64,000 nucleotides of DNA from assembly GCF_003429105.1 (NCBI RefSeq), contig NZ_QVTD01000011.1, positions 124,001 through 188,000 on the forward strand, in the 5' to 3' direction. Within the stretch, counting starts at the first letter, position 1. Each line of letters opens with the position of its first letter. A program made the position numbers and the translations under genes. Positions 45,672-54,593 of the stretch are shown here, in pieces. The DNA comes from Peribacillus glennii (GTDB lineage Bacteria > Bacillota > Bacilli > Bacillales > DSM-1321). The notes below the pieces were generated by a model. That model did not search any database. It saw only the letters and a list, made by a program, of their open reading frames with translations, and was not told the DNA's origin.

Positions 45672-45695
45672 CCTGTGCAAGTTAGGGGGACCAAC

Positions 45696-46100
45696 ATGTT
45701 TATAACAAAAATCCAGCCGCGTGTTTCCGAAACGGACGGGGCCGGCCATATCAATAATACGACGATTCCTATTTGGTTTGAGGCAGGGCGTGAGGACATT
45801 TTTAAATTGTTTACCCCAAGCTCAAGCTTTAAGGATTGGAAGCTCGTGCTTGTGAATATGAACATTGATTTTACCCATGAAATTTTCTACGGGACCGAGG
45901 CCGTCGTCAAGACGTGGATTGACCGCCTTGGCACTTCCAGTTTTGTGATAAAGGAAGAGATTTACCAGGATGATATTTTGTGTGCAAAAGGGACGTCGGC
46001 CTATGTTAATTACAATTTTCAAAAGAAACAGCCCGAGCGGATACCGGATAATCTGCGTGAACAGTTAACAACACACATCGAAGATCAACCAACAGTGTAA
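45696..46100 (+). CDS. acyl-CoA thioesterase (4HBT hot-dog fold, YbgC type)
   Basis: 134 residues. RVSETDGAGHINNTTIPIWFEAGRED carries the family Asp-x-x-x-His-(I/V)-N core, and MNIDFTHEIFYG continues the hot-dog strands. It hydrolyses acyl-CoA or related thioesters; chain-length preference is unknown. The start at MFITKIQ has AGGGGG six bases upstream, unlike the longer in-frame start. It is followed by a terminator. Confidence 0.87.
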   Translation: MFITKIQPRVSETDGAGHINNTTIPIWFEAGREDIFKLFTPSSSFKDWKLVLVNMNIDFTHEIFYGTEAVVKTWIDRLGTSSFVIKEEIYQDDILCAKGTSAYVNYNFQKKQPERIPDNLREQLTTHIEDQPTV

Positions 46101-46128
46101 TTGGCAAGTCCGGCCTGTACAAAAAAAG

Positions 46129-46160
46129 AACCAGTCGCGATTGTAGCGGCTGGTTTTTTG
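46129..46160 (+). terminator. thioesterase gene terminator
   Basis: AACCAGTCGC/GCGGCTGGTT stem followed by T residues. Confidence 0.85.
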
Positions 46161-46255
46161 CATACAGCAAACAATAGGGAAATGCGCCTGTGAGATAAAT
46201 GACGCATGTTATGGAAGCAATCTGCTTTGGTGAGAAGCAGATGGTGAAACCTGGA

Positions 46256-46390
46256 TTAATTTACGGATACATTGAGGCAATGGCTGCATGTACTGCCATA
46301 GCACTCATGCTGTTCTTCAATTTTTTCGCCGCATTCTGAACATTGCTTGGCTGGTAGGTTTTTAAAAAATTCAACGCTGCTTTGGATCAT
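46256..46390 (-). CDS. yhfH: YhfH-family small zinc-ribbon-like protein (44 aa)
   Basis: Reads FFKNLPAKQCSECGEKIEEQ and continues HECYGSTCSHC. Two Cys pairs (CxxC, CxxxxCxxC) suggest a zinc ribbon. The pattern matches the YhfH family of about 45 residues, found at the same place in B. subtilis. GGAGGTTGAAAAAG precedes the ATG and a near-consensus promoter lies upstream. Function unknown. Confidence 0.85.
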   Translation of the reverse strand: MIQSSVEFFKNLPAKQCSECGEKIEEQHECYGSTCSHCLNVSVN

Positions 46391-46443
46391 CTTTTTCAAC
46401 CTCCAATTTAGTATTGTTTTCTGAATATTTTTAACTTACCTTG

Positions 46444-46472
46444 ATTGTATTATAACAGTTTTGTTCTGTCAA
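46444..46472 (-). promoter_or_regulatory. sigma-A promoter of yhfH
   Basis: On the minus strand TTGACA, 17-base spacer, TACAAT, about 50 bases before the yhfH start. Confidence 0.7.
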
Positions 46473-46574
46473 CAATGTTTTATAACAAAATTCAAAAAGG
46501 TGAAAAAATAGGCAGAATGAATTATAGTATGGAAAGAAAACTATACTGAAACGGACAAGGAGAGTGAATGGCAT

Positions 46575-47309
46575 ATGAAGATAACTGTGATTGGATGCTG
46601 GGGTGGATATCCCGCAAAAAATGAGGCAAGCTCGGGATATTTACTGGAATACGGGGATTACCGGATCCTGCTCGATTGTGGCAGCGGAGTGCTTTCACAG
46701 CTCCAAAATCATATGAAACCTGAAGATCTGGACGCCGTTGTTCTCACACACTACCATCCTGACCACGTGGCAGATATCGGAGTACTCCAGCATGCTGTCC
46801 TAATACAGCAAATGTTAGGGGGAACGAAGAAAACAATGCCCATATATGGACATGCCCTTGATGAAGCGGAATTTAACAAGCTTACTTATAAGGAAATTAC
46901 TAAAGGCATTGCTTATACAGATGAGCAGCCGCTTCAGATCGGTCCGCTTACCTTTACGTTTTTGAGGACGAAGCATCCCGTTCCTTGCTTTGCGATGAGA
47001 ATAGAGGCGGAAGGCCAAACGATTGTGTATACCGGAGATAGCGCCTATATGGATGAAATGGCCGAATTTGCACGGGATGCGAATGTATTACTTTGCGAAA
47101 GCAATTTTTATGGAGATATGGATGGCTCGGGTGCGGGCCATATGACGGGCAGGGAAGCAGGCAAGTTAGCCGGGAAAGCAAATGTACAGCTGTTGCTTTT
47201 GACGCATTTACCGCATTTTGGAGACCATTCACAGTTAAAAAAGGAAGCAGGGGAAACCTTTAAGAGAGGGATTGCTGTCGCTTCCAGCTCAATGGAATAC
47301 CAGTTATAA
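46575..47309 (+). CDS. yhfI: metallo-beta-lactamase fold hydrolase YhfI
   Basis: 244 residues, RNase Z/YhfI type. Metal motifs LTHYHPDHVADIG (HxHxDH, near residue 59), YTGDSAYMDEM and LLLTHLPHFGDH are complete. GCWGGYPAKNEASSGYLLEYG starts the fold. The substrate is unknown. It is followed 60 bases later by lplJ on the same strand. Confidence 0.92.
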   Translation: MKITVIGCWGGYPAKNEASSGYLLEYGDYRILLDCGSGVLSQLQNHMKPEDLDAVVLTHYHPDHVADIGVLQHAVLIQQMLGGTKKTMPIYGHALDEAEFNKLTYKEITKGIAYTDEQPLQIGPLTFTFLRTKHPVPCFAMRIEAEGQTIVYTGDSAYMDEMAEFARDANVLLCESNFYGDMDGSGAGHMTGREAGKLAGKANVQLLLLTHLPHFGDHSQLKKEAGETFKRGIAVASSSMEYQL

Positions 47310-47369
47310 AAGAATGCTGCGTCATACGATGCTGTTGATTCTTGAAGAGGCTAGGGGGACTTTGGAAAG

Positions 47370-48359
47370 ATGTTATTCATAGATAATAAAGGAATTACCG
47401 ACCCGGCGATCAATTTGGCAATCGAGGAATATGCCTTGAAGAACCTGGATATCAATGAAACCTATTTGTTGTTCTATATAAACGGGCCTTCGATCATCAT
47501 CGGGAAGAACCAGAATACAGTAGAAGAAATCAATACGGAGTACGTAGAAAAGAATGGAATCAAGGTTGTCCGCCGGCTGTCGGGCGGCGGGGCGGTTTAC
47601 CATGACCTTGGCAATTTGAATTTCAGCTTTATCACCAAGGATGACGGAGAAAGTTTTCACAATTTCCAGAAGTTCACTGAACCGGTAGTCAAGGCACTTG
47701 GAAAGCTTGGAGTTACGGCAGAGTTAAGTGGACGGAATGATATTCTTGCCGATGGGCGGAAAATATCAGGGAATGCACAATTTTCGACAAGGGGCAGGAT
47801 GTTCAGCCATGGCACGCTGATGTTGAATTCAGAAATTGAGAATGTGGTATCCGCGTTAAGGGTCAAGAAGGACAAAATTGAATCCAAGGGCATTAAATCA
47901 ATCCGCAGCCGGGTCGCGAACATTTCTGAGTTCCTGAAACAACCTTTGACAATTGAGCAATTTCGCACCTTGCTGCTGCAACACATTTTTGAAGGCAGCA
48001 AAGAAATTCCGGAATATGTGCTCAGTGAGCAGGATTGGGAAAATATTTATAAGCTATCGGAAGAAAGGTACCAAAATTGGGATTGGAACTATGGAAAATC
48101 GCCGAAGTTCAACTTGCAACATTCACATCGGTTTCCTGCGGGTTCCATTGACATCCGCTTGGAAGTGAACAAAGGAATCATAGAAAATTGTAAAATTTAC
48201 GGCGATTTCTTTGGTGTCGGGGATGTTACTGACATTGAGGAAAAACTGGTGGGCTTGCATTATGAGAAGGAAACAATTGAAGCAGCCATTGCCGCTGTCG
48301 ATGTGAAGCACTATTTTGGCAATGTAACACAAAAAGAGATTATCGGACTGATTTATTAA
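47370..48359 (+). CDS. lplJ: lipoate--protein ligase LplJ
   Basis: 329 residues. Attaches scavenged lipoate to lipoyl domains via lipoyl-AMP. RRLSGGGAVYHDLGNLNFSF near residue 70 and the catalytic lysine in DGRKISGNAQF are diagnostic; a C-terminal accessory domain follows residue 250. AGGGGGAC lies before the ATG. It probably shares a transcript with yhfI. Confidence 0.95.
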   Translation: MLFIDNKGITDPAINLAIEEYALKNLDINETYLLFYINGPSIIIGKNQNTVEEINTEYVEKNGIKVVRRLSGGGAVYHDLGNLNFSFITKDDGESFHNFQKFTEPVVKALGKLGVTAELSGRNDILADGRKISGNAQFSTRGRMFSHGTLMLNSEIENVVSALRVKKDKIESKGIKSIRSRVANISEFLKQPLTIEQFRTLLLQHIFEGSKEIPEYVLSEQDWENIYKLSEERYQNWDWNYGKSPKFNLQHSHRFPAGSIDIRLEVNKGIIENCKIYGDFFGVGDVTDIEEKLVGLHYEKETIEAAIAAVDVKHYFGNVTQKEIIGLIY

Positions 48360-48369
48360 AAGGGGAAAA

Positions 48370-48413
48370 ATGCCTCCTGTTGTCACATTTTAATGACAGG
48401 CGGTATTTTTTTT
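48370..48413 (+). terminator. lplJ terminator
   Basis: Imperfect stem GCCTCCTGTTGTCA/TGACAGGCGGT followed by eight T residues. Confidence 0.75.
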
Positions 48414-48453
48414 GCCTAAATATGAGTTTTTTCTACATAATCTACATAAAGAG

Positions 48454-48482
48454 TTGCTAGTACTATTTTCTTTTAATATAAT
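48454..48482 (+). promoter_or_regulatory. sigma-A promoter of lcfB
   Basis: TTGCTA, exactly 17 bases, TATAAT, about 75 bases before the lcfB start. Confidence 0.65.
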
Positions 48483-48507
48483 ATATTTTGAATATTGTAA
48501 CATAAAA

Positions 48508-48527
48508 ATGAATGACTATTCATTCAT
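48508..48527 (+). promoter_or_regulatory. FadR operator upstream of lcfB
   Basis: ATGAATGACTATTCATTCAT is a near-perfect palindrome that matches the Bacillus FadR box. It lies just downstream of the -10, where binding would block elongation. Confidence 0.8.
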
Positions 48528-48555
48528 TCAACGACAAGGGGGAGGCAGAATTTTT

Positions 48556-50106
48556 ATGAATTTAACTCAACAGCTTCATGAAACAGCTGCTAAGATGGCT
48601 GGAAAACCTGCTTATTACTTCATGGATCAGGAAACAACTTACGGAGAATTGGACGGAGCCGTCACTAAGTTTGCAGATGGGTTACATAAGCTGGGCATTT
48701 CAAAAGGGGATAATGTTGCCTTGCTTTTGGGCAATTCACCGCATTTTATCATTGGGATGTACGGCGCTTTGAGGGCTGGAGCTACGGTAATACCGGTCAA
48801 CCCGATTTATACTCCGGATGAAATTGGCTTTATTTTAAATAATGGCGACGTAAAAGCAGTAGTTGCTCTGGACTTGTTGGTTCCACTCTTGGAAAAAATG
48901 AATCCGGCTTTGCCAAACGTCGAACATTTAATCATTTGTGAAACGCAGGAGGATCATGGCGGAATTGATATTAGCAAGCTTTCTATCTTCCCAAAAATGA
49001 AATCGTTTACAGACTTGGTGGCGACAGGTGACCTGTCCTTTGCCGGCCCAATCGTGGACGATGAGGATACGGCAGTAATCTTATACACGTCAGGAACGAC
49101 AGGGAAACCAAAGGGAGCGATGCTGACACATAAAAATCTTTATTCCAATGCCAAAGATGTAAGCGATTACCTTAAAATCACCGGCGATGACCGTGTTATC
49201 ACCGCTCTGCCTATGTTCCATGTATTCTGTTTGACTGTTGTACTCAATGCCCCACTCATGAATGGCGGCACCCTTCTCATCGTACCTAAGTTCAGCCCAA
49301 AAGAAGTCTTCAGGCTTGTGGAGAAATATGAAGCGACCGTATTCGCAGGCGTTCCGACCATGTATAATTTCCTTTACCAATATCCGGACGGAAACCCAGA
49401 AGACCTTAAATCACTCCGGCTAAGCATTTCAGGCGGGGCAGCATTGCCTGTGGCGCTATTGAAGGATTTTGAGAAAAAGTTCAATGTACGTGTTTCAGAA
49501 GGATACGGGTTATCGGAAGCTTCGCCTGTAACATGCTTCAACCCTCTTGACCGTCCGCGCAAGCCCGGTTCAATCGGGACAAGCATCCAGAATGTCGAAA
49601 ATAAAGTCGTGAATGAAATAGGAGAAGAGGTCCCTGCCGGTGAGGTTGGCGAATTGATTGTCCGTGGCCCGAATGTTATGAAGGGGTACTACAAGCTGCC
49701 TGAAGAAACGGCGGCAGTCCTAAAGGATGGCTGGCTTTATACCGGGGATTTAGCTAGGATGGATGATGAAGGTTATTTTTACATTGTCGATCGCAAGAAG
49801 GAAATGATCATTGTAGGCGGGTACAATGTATATCCGCGCGAAGTGGAAGAAGTATTATTTGCCCACCCGGATGTAGTGGAAGCCGCTGTAATCGGGGTGC
49901 CTGATCCAAACCAGGGTGAAGTGGTACAATGCTTTGTCGTGAAGAAGAACGATGAACTTACGGAAAAAGCATTACTTACCTATTGCGCTGAGCATCTTGC
50001 GAAATATAAGGTGCCAAAGTCTGTTGAATTTTTGGAAGAACTGCCTAAGAATACTACAGGAAAAATCTTAAGGCGTTCATTGAAGACCCAGGTTCTGCAA
50101 AAATAA
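48556..50106 (+). CDS. lcfB: long-chain fatty-acid--CoA ligase LcfB
   Basis: 516 residues. The AMP-binding P-loop [18 protein letters not shown] is near residue 180, then [39 protein letters not shown] and the C-terminal lysine in [10 protein letters not shown]. It activates fatty acids for beta-oxidation. The start at MNLTQQL follows GGGGGAGG; the longer in-frame extension covers the promoter and operator and is rejected. The FadR box implies induction by long-chain acyl-CoA. Confidence 0.95.
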   Translation: MNLTQQLHETAAKMAGKPAYYFMDQETTYGELDGAVTKFADGLHKLGISKGDNVALLLGNSPHFIIGMYGALRAGATVIPVNPIYTPDEIGFILNNGDVKAVVALDLLVPLLEKMNPALPNVEHLIICETQEDHGGIDISKLSIFPKMKSFTDLVATGDLSFAGPIVDDEDTAVILYTSGTTGKPKGAMLTHKNLYSNAKDVSDYLKITGDDRVITALPMFHVFCLTVVLNAPLMNGGTLLIVPKFSPKEVFRLVEKYEATVFAGVPTMYNFLYQYPDGNPEDLKSLRLSISGGAALPVALLKDFEKKFNVRVSEGYGLSEASPVTCFNPLDRPRKPGSIGTSIQNVENKVVNEIGEEVPAGEVGELIVRGPNVMKGYYKLPEETAAVLKDGWLYTGDLARMDDEGYFYIVDRKKEMIIVGGYNVYPREVEEVLFAHPDVVEAAVIGVPDPNQGEVVQCFVVKKNDELTEKALLTYCAEHLAKYKVPKSVEFLEELPKNTTGKILRRSLKTQVLQK

Positions 50107-50146
50107 AAAAAGGAAGGCGGGAATATCACTCTCTCGCCTTTCCTTC
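50101..50146 (-). terminator. terminator between lcfB and the CDF gene
   Basis: AAGGAAGGCG/CGCCTTTCCTT stem; the T-rich tail lies on the minus strand, so it mainly serves the leftward gene, whose last codons it overlaps. Confidence 0.7.
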
Positions 50147-51121
50147 CCTTACTAAATCTATGTCTTTTTGGTTGCTCCAGGTTCTTACCCCATCATCCTC
50201 ATCAAATTCAATGGTTACTTCGGTAACACCCTTCTCAGCCATGATTCTCTGCTCGAGCCTGTCCTTTATATCATCCGCTTCTGCAATCGTCAGTGCAGGG
50301 TCAATTTCAATTTCCAGCTCTACATGAAGGTCCTCCCCTTCTTTTATGACTGTGACCTCTTGTATATCTTTCACTCCGGGATCCGCGATGGCCATTTCCC
50401 CGATTTTTTGTTCCATATATTCATCCGCTTCCCCTAACACGCCAGCCGCGTTATCCAGAAATACTTTCCCTACCACAAAAAACATCATGATGCCGATTAT
50501 AATGGAGGCAATTCCTTCCGCTTGGTGAAAAGGGGTATATCGGGATATTATGACGGCTATCAGTGCTAAAAGCCCGCCCAATGTTGCTACAGTATCCTCC
50601 ATGAATACCAATCTTGTTGCGGGTTTTCCGCTTTTGAAATTAGCAAGGCTTTTAGGGATGATGGCAAATCCTTTCGCCTCTATTCCGGCCTCGTGAACAA
50701 GTTCCTTCATCGCTTTATAAAGGACAAAAGCTTCCAGGACCACCGCTGCCCCTAAAACCATAATAACAAGAAGAAAGCCTTCTGATTTTACAGGGTCAAT
50801 GATATGATGATAGCCTTCAATGATTGTTTCATAGGACATGATTCCGACAATCAGAACGGCACCGAGAAGAACTAAATGCACCAATCGGCCAAATCCTGAG
50901 GGGAAACGGTCAGTCGGCGATTTTTTGCTTAGGGCCGAGCCGATAAAAACGAAAAACTGGTTGGCTGCATCACCCAGGCTATGCATGGTTTCTGCAAACA
51001 TTGCTACATTTCCTGTAAATAAATACGCCACACCCTTGATGATTGCAATAACCGTGTTTACGACTGCCGCCAAAAGTGCCGACTTATTTCCCTTTTTCAA
51101 TAAGACTAATGTTTGGCTCAA
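50126..51121 (-). CDS. cation diffusion facilitator family transporter
   Basis: 331 residues. Six membrane helices, with the metal site of the family around ETMHSLGDAANQFFVFIG (HxxxD, near residue 50) and VFMEDTVATLGGLLALI. The cytosolic C-terminal domain (from DPGVKDIQEVTVIKEGEDLHVELEIEID) is the CDF dimerisation domain. It probably exports Zn2+, Mn2+ or another divalent metal. I use the TTG preceded by GAGGGATTC; a TTG 51 bases upstream has no site. Confidence 0.9.
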   Translation of the reverse strand: MSQTLVLLKKGNKSALLAAVVNTVIAIIKGVAYLFTGNVAMFAETMHSLGDAANQFFVFIGSALSKKSPTDRFPSGFGRLVHLVLLGAVLIVGIMSYETIIEGYHHIIDPVKSEGFLLVIMVLGAAVVLEAFVLYKAMKELVHEAGIEAKGFAIIPKSLANFKSGKPATRLVFMEDTVATLGGLLALIAVIISRYTPFHQAEGIASIIIGIMMFFVVGKVFLDNAAGVLGEADEYMEQKIGEMAIADPGVKDIQEVTVIKEGEDLHVELEIEIDPALTIAEADDIKDRLEQRIMAEKGVTEVTIEFDEDDGVRTWSNQKDIDLVREGKARE

Positions 51122-51497
51122 GTAGAATCCCTCGCTTATCCTTGGATTTTCTGTATTATTCCCCTGATTCAACTAAAGGAAACCCTTATATATGGAAAAG
51201 ATGTCATGGTTAGTGAGTGGCAAAAAATGATGTCAAAAAATTGGGGAAAGAATTGGAATTGATAATAACATTGTTGATTTTATTATCAATTGCATAAGCC
51301 GAGGAGAAATCGTGCTTTCTCTACTGCGTATCAGCAGCACCAACCTTTCAGCATAGCTAAAAGGGCATGGCCCTTGTTTCGAATGTGACAAAAATAAAAC
51401 GTCAGGCAGCTTTACATTTATAAATTCAACTTATATAAAACGATAATTAGAAAAAAAATGTAGAAAATTTTAATCAGTACCTTGCAATATTCAGTAG
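51122..51497. other. gap before the truncated DUF1700 gene
   Basis: Contains a perfect 12-base inverted repeat (51257-51291) and a small AAGGGC/GCCCTT palindrome (51362-51376). No promoter for the DUF4097 gene is obvious. Sequence here may be the scar of a deletion. Confidence 0.45.
51257..51291. repeat. perfect 12-base inverted repeat
   Basis: AATTGATAATAA/TTATTATCAATT with an 11-base spacer. It is too AT-rich for a strong terminator; an operator is possible. Confidence 0.55.
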
Positions 51498-51776
51498 ATT
51501 TTTGTTGTTGGACCCGCTGCAGGAGTATTTAGTGCTTTTGCTGGATTATCCGCCGGGGCCCTGTCGCTTGCGCTAACACCGCTTGCTTTGATTGCTTCAG
51601 TCGCAATTTACGGGTTTGAAGGATTCTTTTTCCAATTTTCCGCTGTTTTGATGCTTTCCAGCCTGGGCATTCTATGGGGAATCGGCCTGATGCGTTTGGG
51701 GAAATTTTTATGGAATCTGTCAGGAAAATATATAAGATATAATATTTCAGTAGCGAGAGGCGGAAGGAATGTATGA
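51498..51776 (+). pseudogene. 5'-truncated DUF1700 (HAAS) membrane protein
   Basis: The open frame begins right after a TAG and reads IFVVGPAAGVFSAFAGLSAG and on into several membrane helices, ending SVARGGRNV. DUF1700 proteins start with a cytosolic HAAS domain of about 80 residues, which is missing here. The usual PadR-type regulator gene is missing too. The first usable start in frame is an internal TTG at 51588. It overlaps the next gene by ATGA, as in intact DUF1700-DUF4097 operons. Confidence 0.65.
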
Positions 51777-52729
51777 AGAAAGCTGTAAATCTATTATTTG
51801 TGCTGTTCCTCGTAGGTTTTTTCGGTGTTCTGCTGACTGTGAAATCAGCAGGGGGAGCGTTTTCTTTTAAAAATGCCCCGGTTTTTGAGAAGAAGGTTAT
51901 CGAGAATCCGGATATTAAAAGAATTTCTGCGAACGATATGGCCTTTGGGGATGTTAAACTTGTGCCGGATGATACAGATAAAATAACTGTTGTGCTTAAA
52001 GGGGAAGTCAGCGAGAGGTTAAAAGATGAAGTGCATATCCGTGTGAAGGAATCTAATGACGAACTACTTATAACGATGGAAGAGCTGGACCCAAAATTTT
52101 GGTTCGGATTTACAAATTTGGATGTAACAACCGAGATTATGATTCCCCAAAAATCATATGACCTTATATTTTTAGAAACAAGCTCCGGAGATATCGAGGC
52201 AAATGATTTTAATGCAAAACAGATAACGCTGAATGCGAGCTCTGGTGATATTAAGGCTCAAAATAGCAAGGCGAAGGAGTCCTATGAAGCGATAACTTCC
52301 AGCGGAGAAATCAACGTAAAAAGCATTGTTGCAGACGAAATTGTTTTTAATGCGAAAAGCGGTGATATCAATGGTGCAGGATTACATGCGAAAAATTCAA
52401 CTATCGAGGCTTCATCAGGTGAAATTATCATCAAAGATGCCACCGGGGAAATTACAGCGGATGTTTCTTCAGGCAATATTACCATTGATAATGATAAAAT
52501 TTCAGGAAACTTGACAGCAACTGCTTCAAGCGGAGACGTAATAGTCAACTATAAAGAGAACCCAGCTTCCCTCGCTGTCGATTACAGGGGAAGCTCCGGA
52601 GAAGGGAATGTCAATATAAAGGGATTCCTGTTCGAAGAGAAAACGGAAGACCGCATCCTGGGCAAGATCGGCGGCGGAACATACGAAGTAAAGGTTAGAA
52701 CGTCATCGGGTGACTTTGAATTGAACTAA
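51773..52729 (+). CDS. DUF4097 beta-solenoid surface/envelope protein
   Basis: 318 residues. An N-terminal hydrophobic segment (VNLLFVLFLVGFFGVLLTV) anchors or exports it. From about residue 130 a repeated SSGDI motif recurs: TSSGDIEAND, ASSGDIKAQN, TSSGEINVKS, KSGDINGAG, ASSGEIIIKD, SSGNITIDN, ASSGDVIVNY and TSSGDFELN, the hallmark of DUF4097 right-handed beta repeats. It overlaps the truncated DUF1700 remnant. Its role is unknown; family operons are tied to envelope stress signalling. Confidence 0.87.
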   Translation: MKKAVNLLFVLFLVGFFGVLLTVKSAGGAFSFKNAPVFEKKVIENPDIKRISANDMAFGDVKLVPDDTDKITVVLKGEVSERLKDEVHIRVKESNDELLITMEELDPKFWFGFTNLDVTTEIMIPQKSYDLIFLETSSGDIEANDFNAKQITLNASSGDIKAQNSKAKESYEAITSSGEINVKSIVADEIVFNAKSGDINGAGLHAKNSTIEASSGEIIIKDATGEITADVSSGNITIDNDKISGNLTATASSGDVIVNYKENPASLAVDYRGSSGEGNVNIKGFLFEEKTEDRILGKIGGGTYEVKVRTSSGDFELN

Positions 52730-52761
52730 ACGAAGAAAATCATCCTATGCAAGATAGTTTT

Positions 52762-52792
52762 CCTGGTCAAACTGAGGCCGGGATTTTTTTTG
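52762..52792 (+). terminator. DUF4097 gene terminator
   Basis: CCTGGTC/GGCCGGG stem with an AAACTGA loop, then A and eight T residues. Confidence 0.7.
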
Positions 52793-53016
52793 TACTATAA
52801 GAAAGTTCATCTTCGTTAACGGATTAATGAAAATGAATAAGAAAAGACATTAACTTTCGCTATTAAGGGAGAAAAGTTCTTGTTTTTCTAATCCGAAAAG
52901 TATGTACAAATCAAAGACACGGGCAGGAATTGATCATTTTTTTGCTTACATTTTACTGAAATTGGGAATAGGAACGAATAAAAAGACAACATGAAAAACG
53001 GAAGGAAGTGTTGCAA

Positions 53017-53793
53017 ATGCCCTCGATTTTGTATGAAGTACGCGGCGAAATTGCGCATGTCACGCTGAATGGTGGGGAGGCATTAAACTTACTGAATACG
53101 GCCGTCATCCAAAGGTTGTTAAAAGTCGTCAATGATATTTCCGATAATCCTCAGGTTCGTGTGGTCATCATAAGCGGGGCTGGGAATAGGGCCTTTTGTG
53201 CAGGAGCCGATGTAAAGGAGGCCGCTTATCAGTCCCCGACAGAAATCGTACGGTTTAAAAATATGCTTGGTGAACTTTGTTATGGCATTGAAGCACTGCC
53301 CCAGCCGACCATAGCTGCAATTAATGGATTTGCCTTTGGTGCCGGTCTTGAATTGGCTTTGGCCTGTGACCTGAGGATCGCTGTCGACCAAACGCTGCTT
53401 GGCCTGCCTGAAACTAAGCTTGGATTGATCCCTGGCGCAGGCGGTACACAGAGGTTGCCTCGATTGATTGGTGAATCTAAGGCAATGGAATTGATACTGA
53501 CAGCGAAAAGAATCACCTCGTTAGAGGCCTACCAATACGGCCTCGTTTCAAAGGTTGTATCTAATAACAAGCTTGAAGAAGAGGCGATTGATATCGCAAA
53601 TGAAATATTGGGCAATGCCCCGACGGCTGTCTGCCAGGCGAAGTTTGCAGTAAAGAATGGACTTAAGACCGATCTCGAATCAGGGCTGAAGCTTGAAAAA
53701 ATCGCGCTTTTAAAGACAGTGAATACGCATGACAGGGAAATCGGCCTACAGGCATTTTTAGAAAAAAAGCGCCCCCGCTTTACAGGTAAATAA
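53017..53793 (+). CDS. enoyl-CoA hydratase
   Basis: 258-residue crotonase. Both catalytic Glu are present: AFGAGLELALACDLRI and LGLPETKLGLIPGAGGTQRLPRLIG. FCAGADVKEA forms the oxyanion hole. It hydrates 2-enoyl-CoA in beta-oxidation or branched-chain amino acid breakdown. I use the ATG with AAGGAAG upstream rather than a GTG three codons earlier. It stands alone, with no FadR box seen in its leader. Confidence 0.93.
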   Translation: MPSILYEVRGEIAHVTLNGGEALNLLNTAVIQRLLKVVNDISDNPQVRVVIISGAGNRAFCAGADVKEAAYQSPTEIVRFKNMLGELCYGIEALPQPTIAAINGFAFGAGLELALACDLRIAVDQTLLGLPETKLGLIPGAGGTQRLPRLIGESKAMELILTAKRITSLEAYQYGLVSKVVSNNKLEEEAIDIANEILGNAPTAVCQAKFAVKNGLKTDLESGLKLEKIALLKTVNTHDREIGLQAFLEKKRPRFTGK

Positions 53794-53931
53794 TCCGGGG
53801 TTTTCACTGGTACAATAGTGCGGATACATGAATATCTTGAGTAAAAGGACTCCGATGGCGGAGTCTTTTTGTTGAATTACGGTTGCAATATTGTTAGTAT
53901 AGTTGTTAAAAAATTTTATGAAAGGGATGAT

Positions 53932-54462
53932 ATGATGAGAGATGTTAGCCTTTTGGATATTTTCAATCACCACATCACCCAAAAATATTTGAACCGTTCC
54001 GGTATGGCCCATGCCCTGGCAGTTTCTTATCATGCGTTCAACCTTGCGAAGGAGCAAAGCGAAGATACAGATATCGCCGCTAAAGCTGGCCTGCTTCATG
54101 ATATGGGCCATTTCACCTGGTACCGGAACGGTAAATGGGATTACGAGCTGTATAAACAGAATGATATTCATGCAATCAAAGGAGCCGAAAGAGCCCACAA
54201 GCTGTTAATCCGCCTTGGCGAAAATCCAATCAAGGCAAAAGCGATTGCGCTGGCGATTTTGTTCCACACCGATTCTTTCCTTCCCACGAATGATATTATC
54301 CGCACACCGCTTCAGCAAATTGTCAAATTAGCCGATGAAAAGGACGAAGAAGCTGGCGGTATGCACCACTACCGCAAGATCGATTTTGAAAGGGCGAGAG
54401 ACAGCATCATTCGCCTCGACAATATGATTGATGAACAATGCGAAAATAATCCGGCAACATAG
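53932..54462 (+). CDS. HD-domain phosphohydrolase-like protein
   Basis: 176 residues. HITQKYLNRSGMAHALAV then AKAGLLHDMGHF (HD pair) and LFHTDSFLPTND give a compact HD domain resembling those that hydrolyse nucleotides or act in tRNA and cobamide metabolism. The function cannot be narrowed. AAAGGG lies before a pair of ATGs; I use the first. An upstream in-frame start lacks a site. Confidence 0.8.
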   Translation: MMRDVSLLDIFNHHITQKYLNRSGMAHALAVSYHAFNLAKEQSEDTDIAAKAGLLHDMGHFTWYRNGKWDYELYKQNDIHAIKGAERAHKLLIRLGENPIKAKAIALAILFHTDSFLPTNDIIRTPLQQIVKLADEKDEEAGGMHHYRKIDFERARDSIIRLDNMIDEQCENNPAT

Positions 54463-54593
54463 CCAGGTTATTTTCCTATCCCCTTAAACTATTTCCTCAT
54501 TAGTCTTTCGATTTCCGAAAAACAGGGACTTGAAAAACTGTCAGTATTTTAAGAGAATAAAAGGAGTGATGCGTAAAAAAGGGGGAAAGAGCA

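Noticed and set aside
45551..45865. 104-residue leftward frame over the thioesterase start
   Set aside because: It is antisense to a recognised thioesterase and has no ribosome site.
48412..48555. Longer N-terminus for LcfB
   Set aside because: It would span the promoter and FadR box; the ATG at 48556 has GGGGGAGG and gives the family length.
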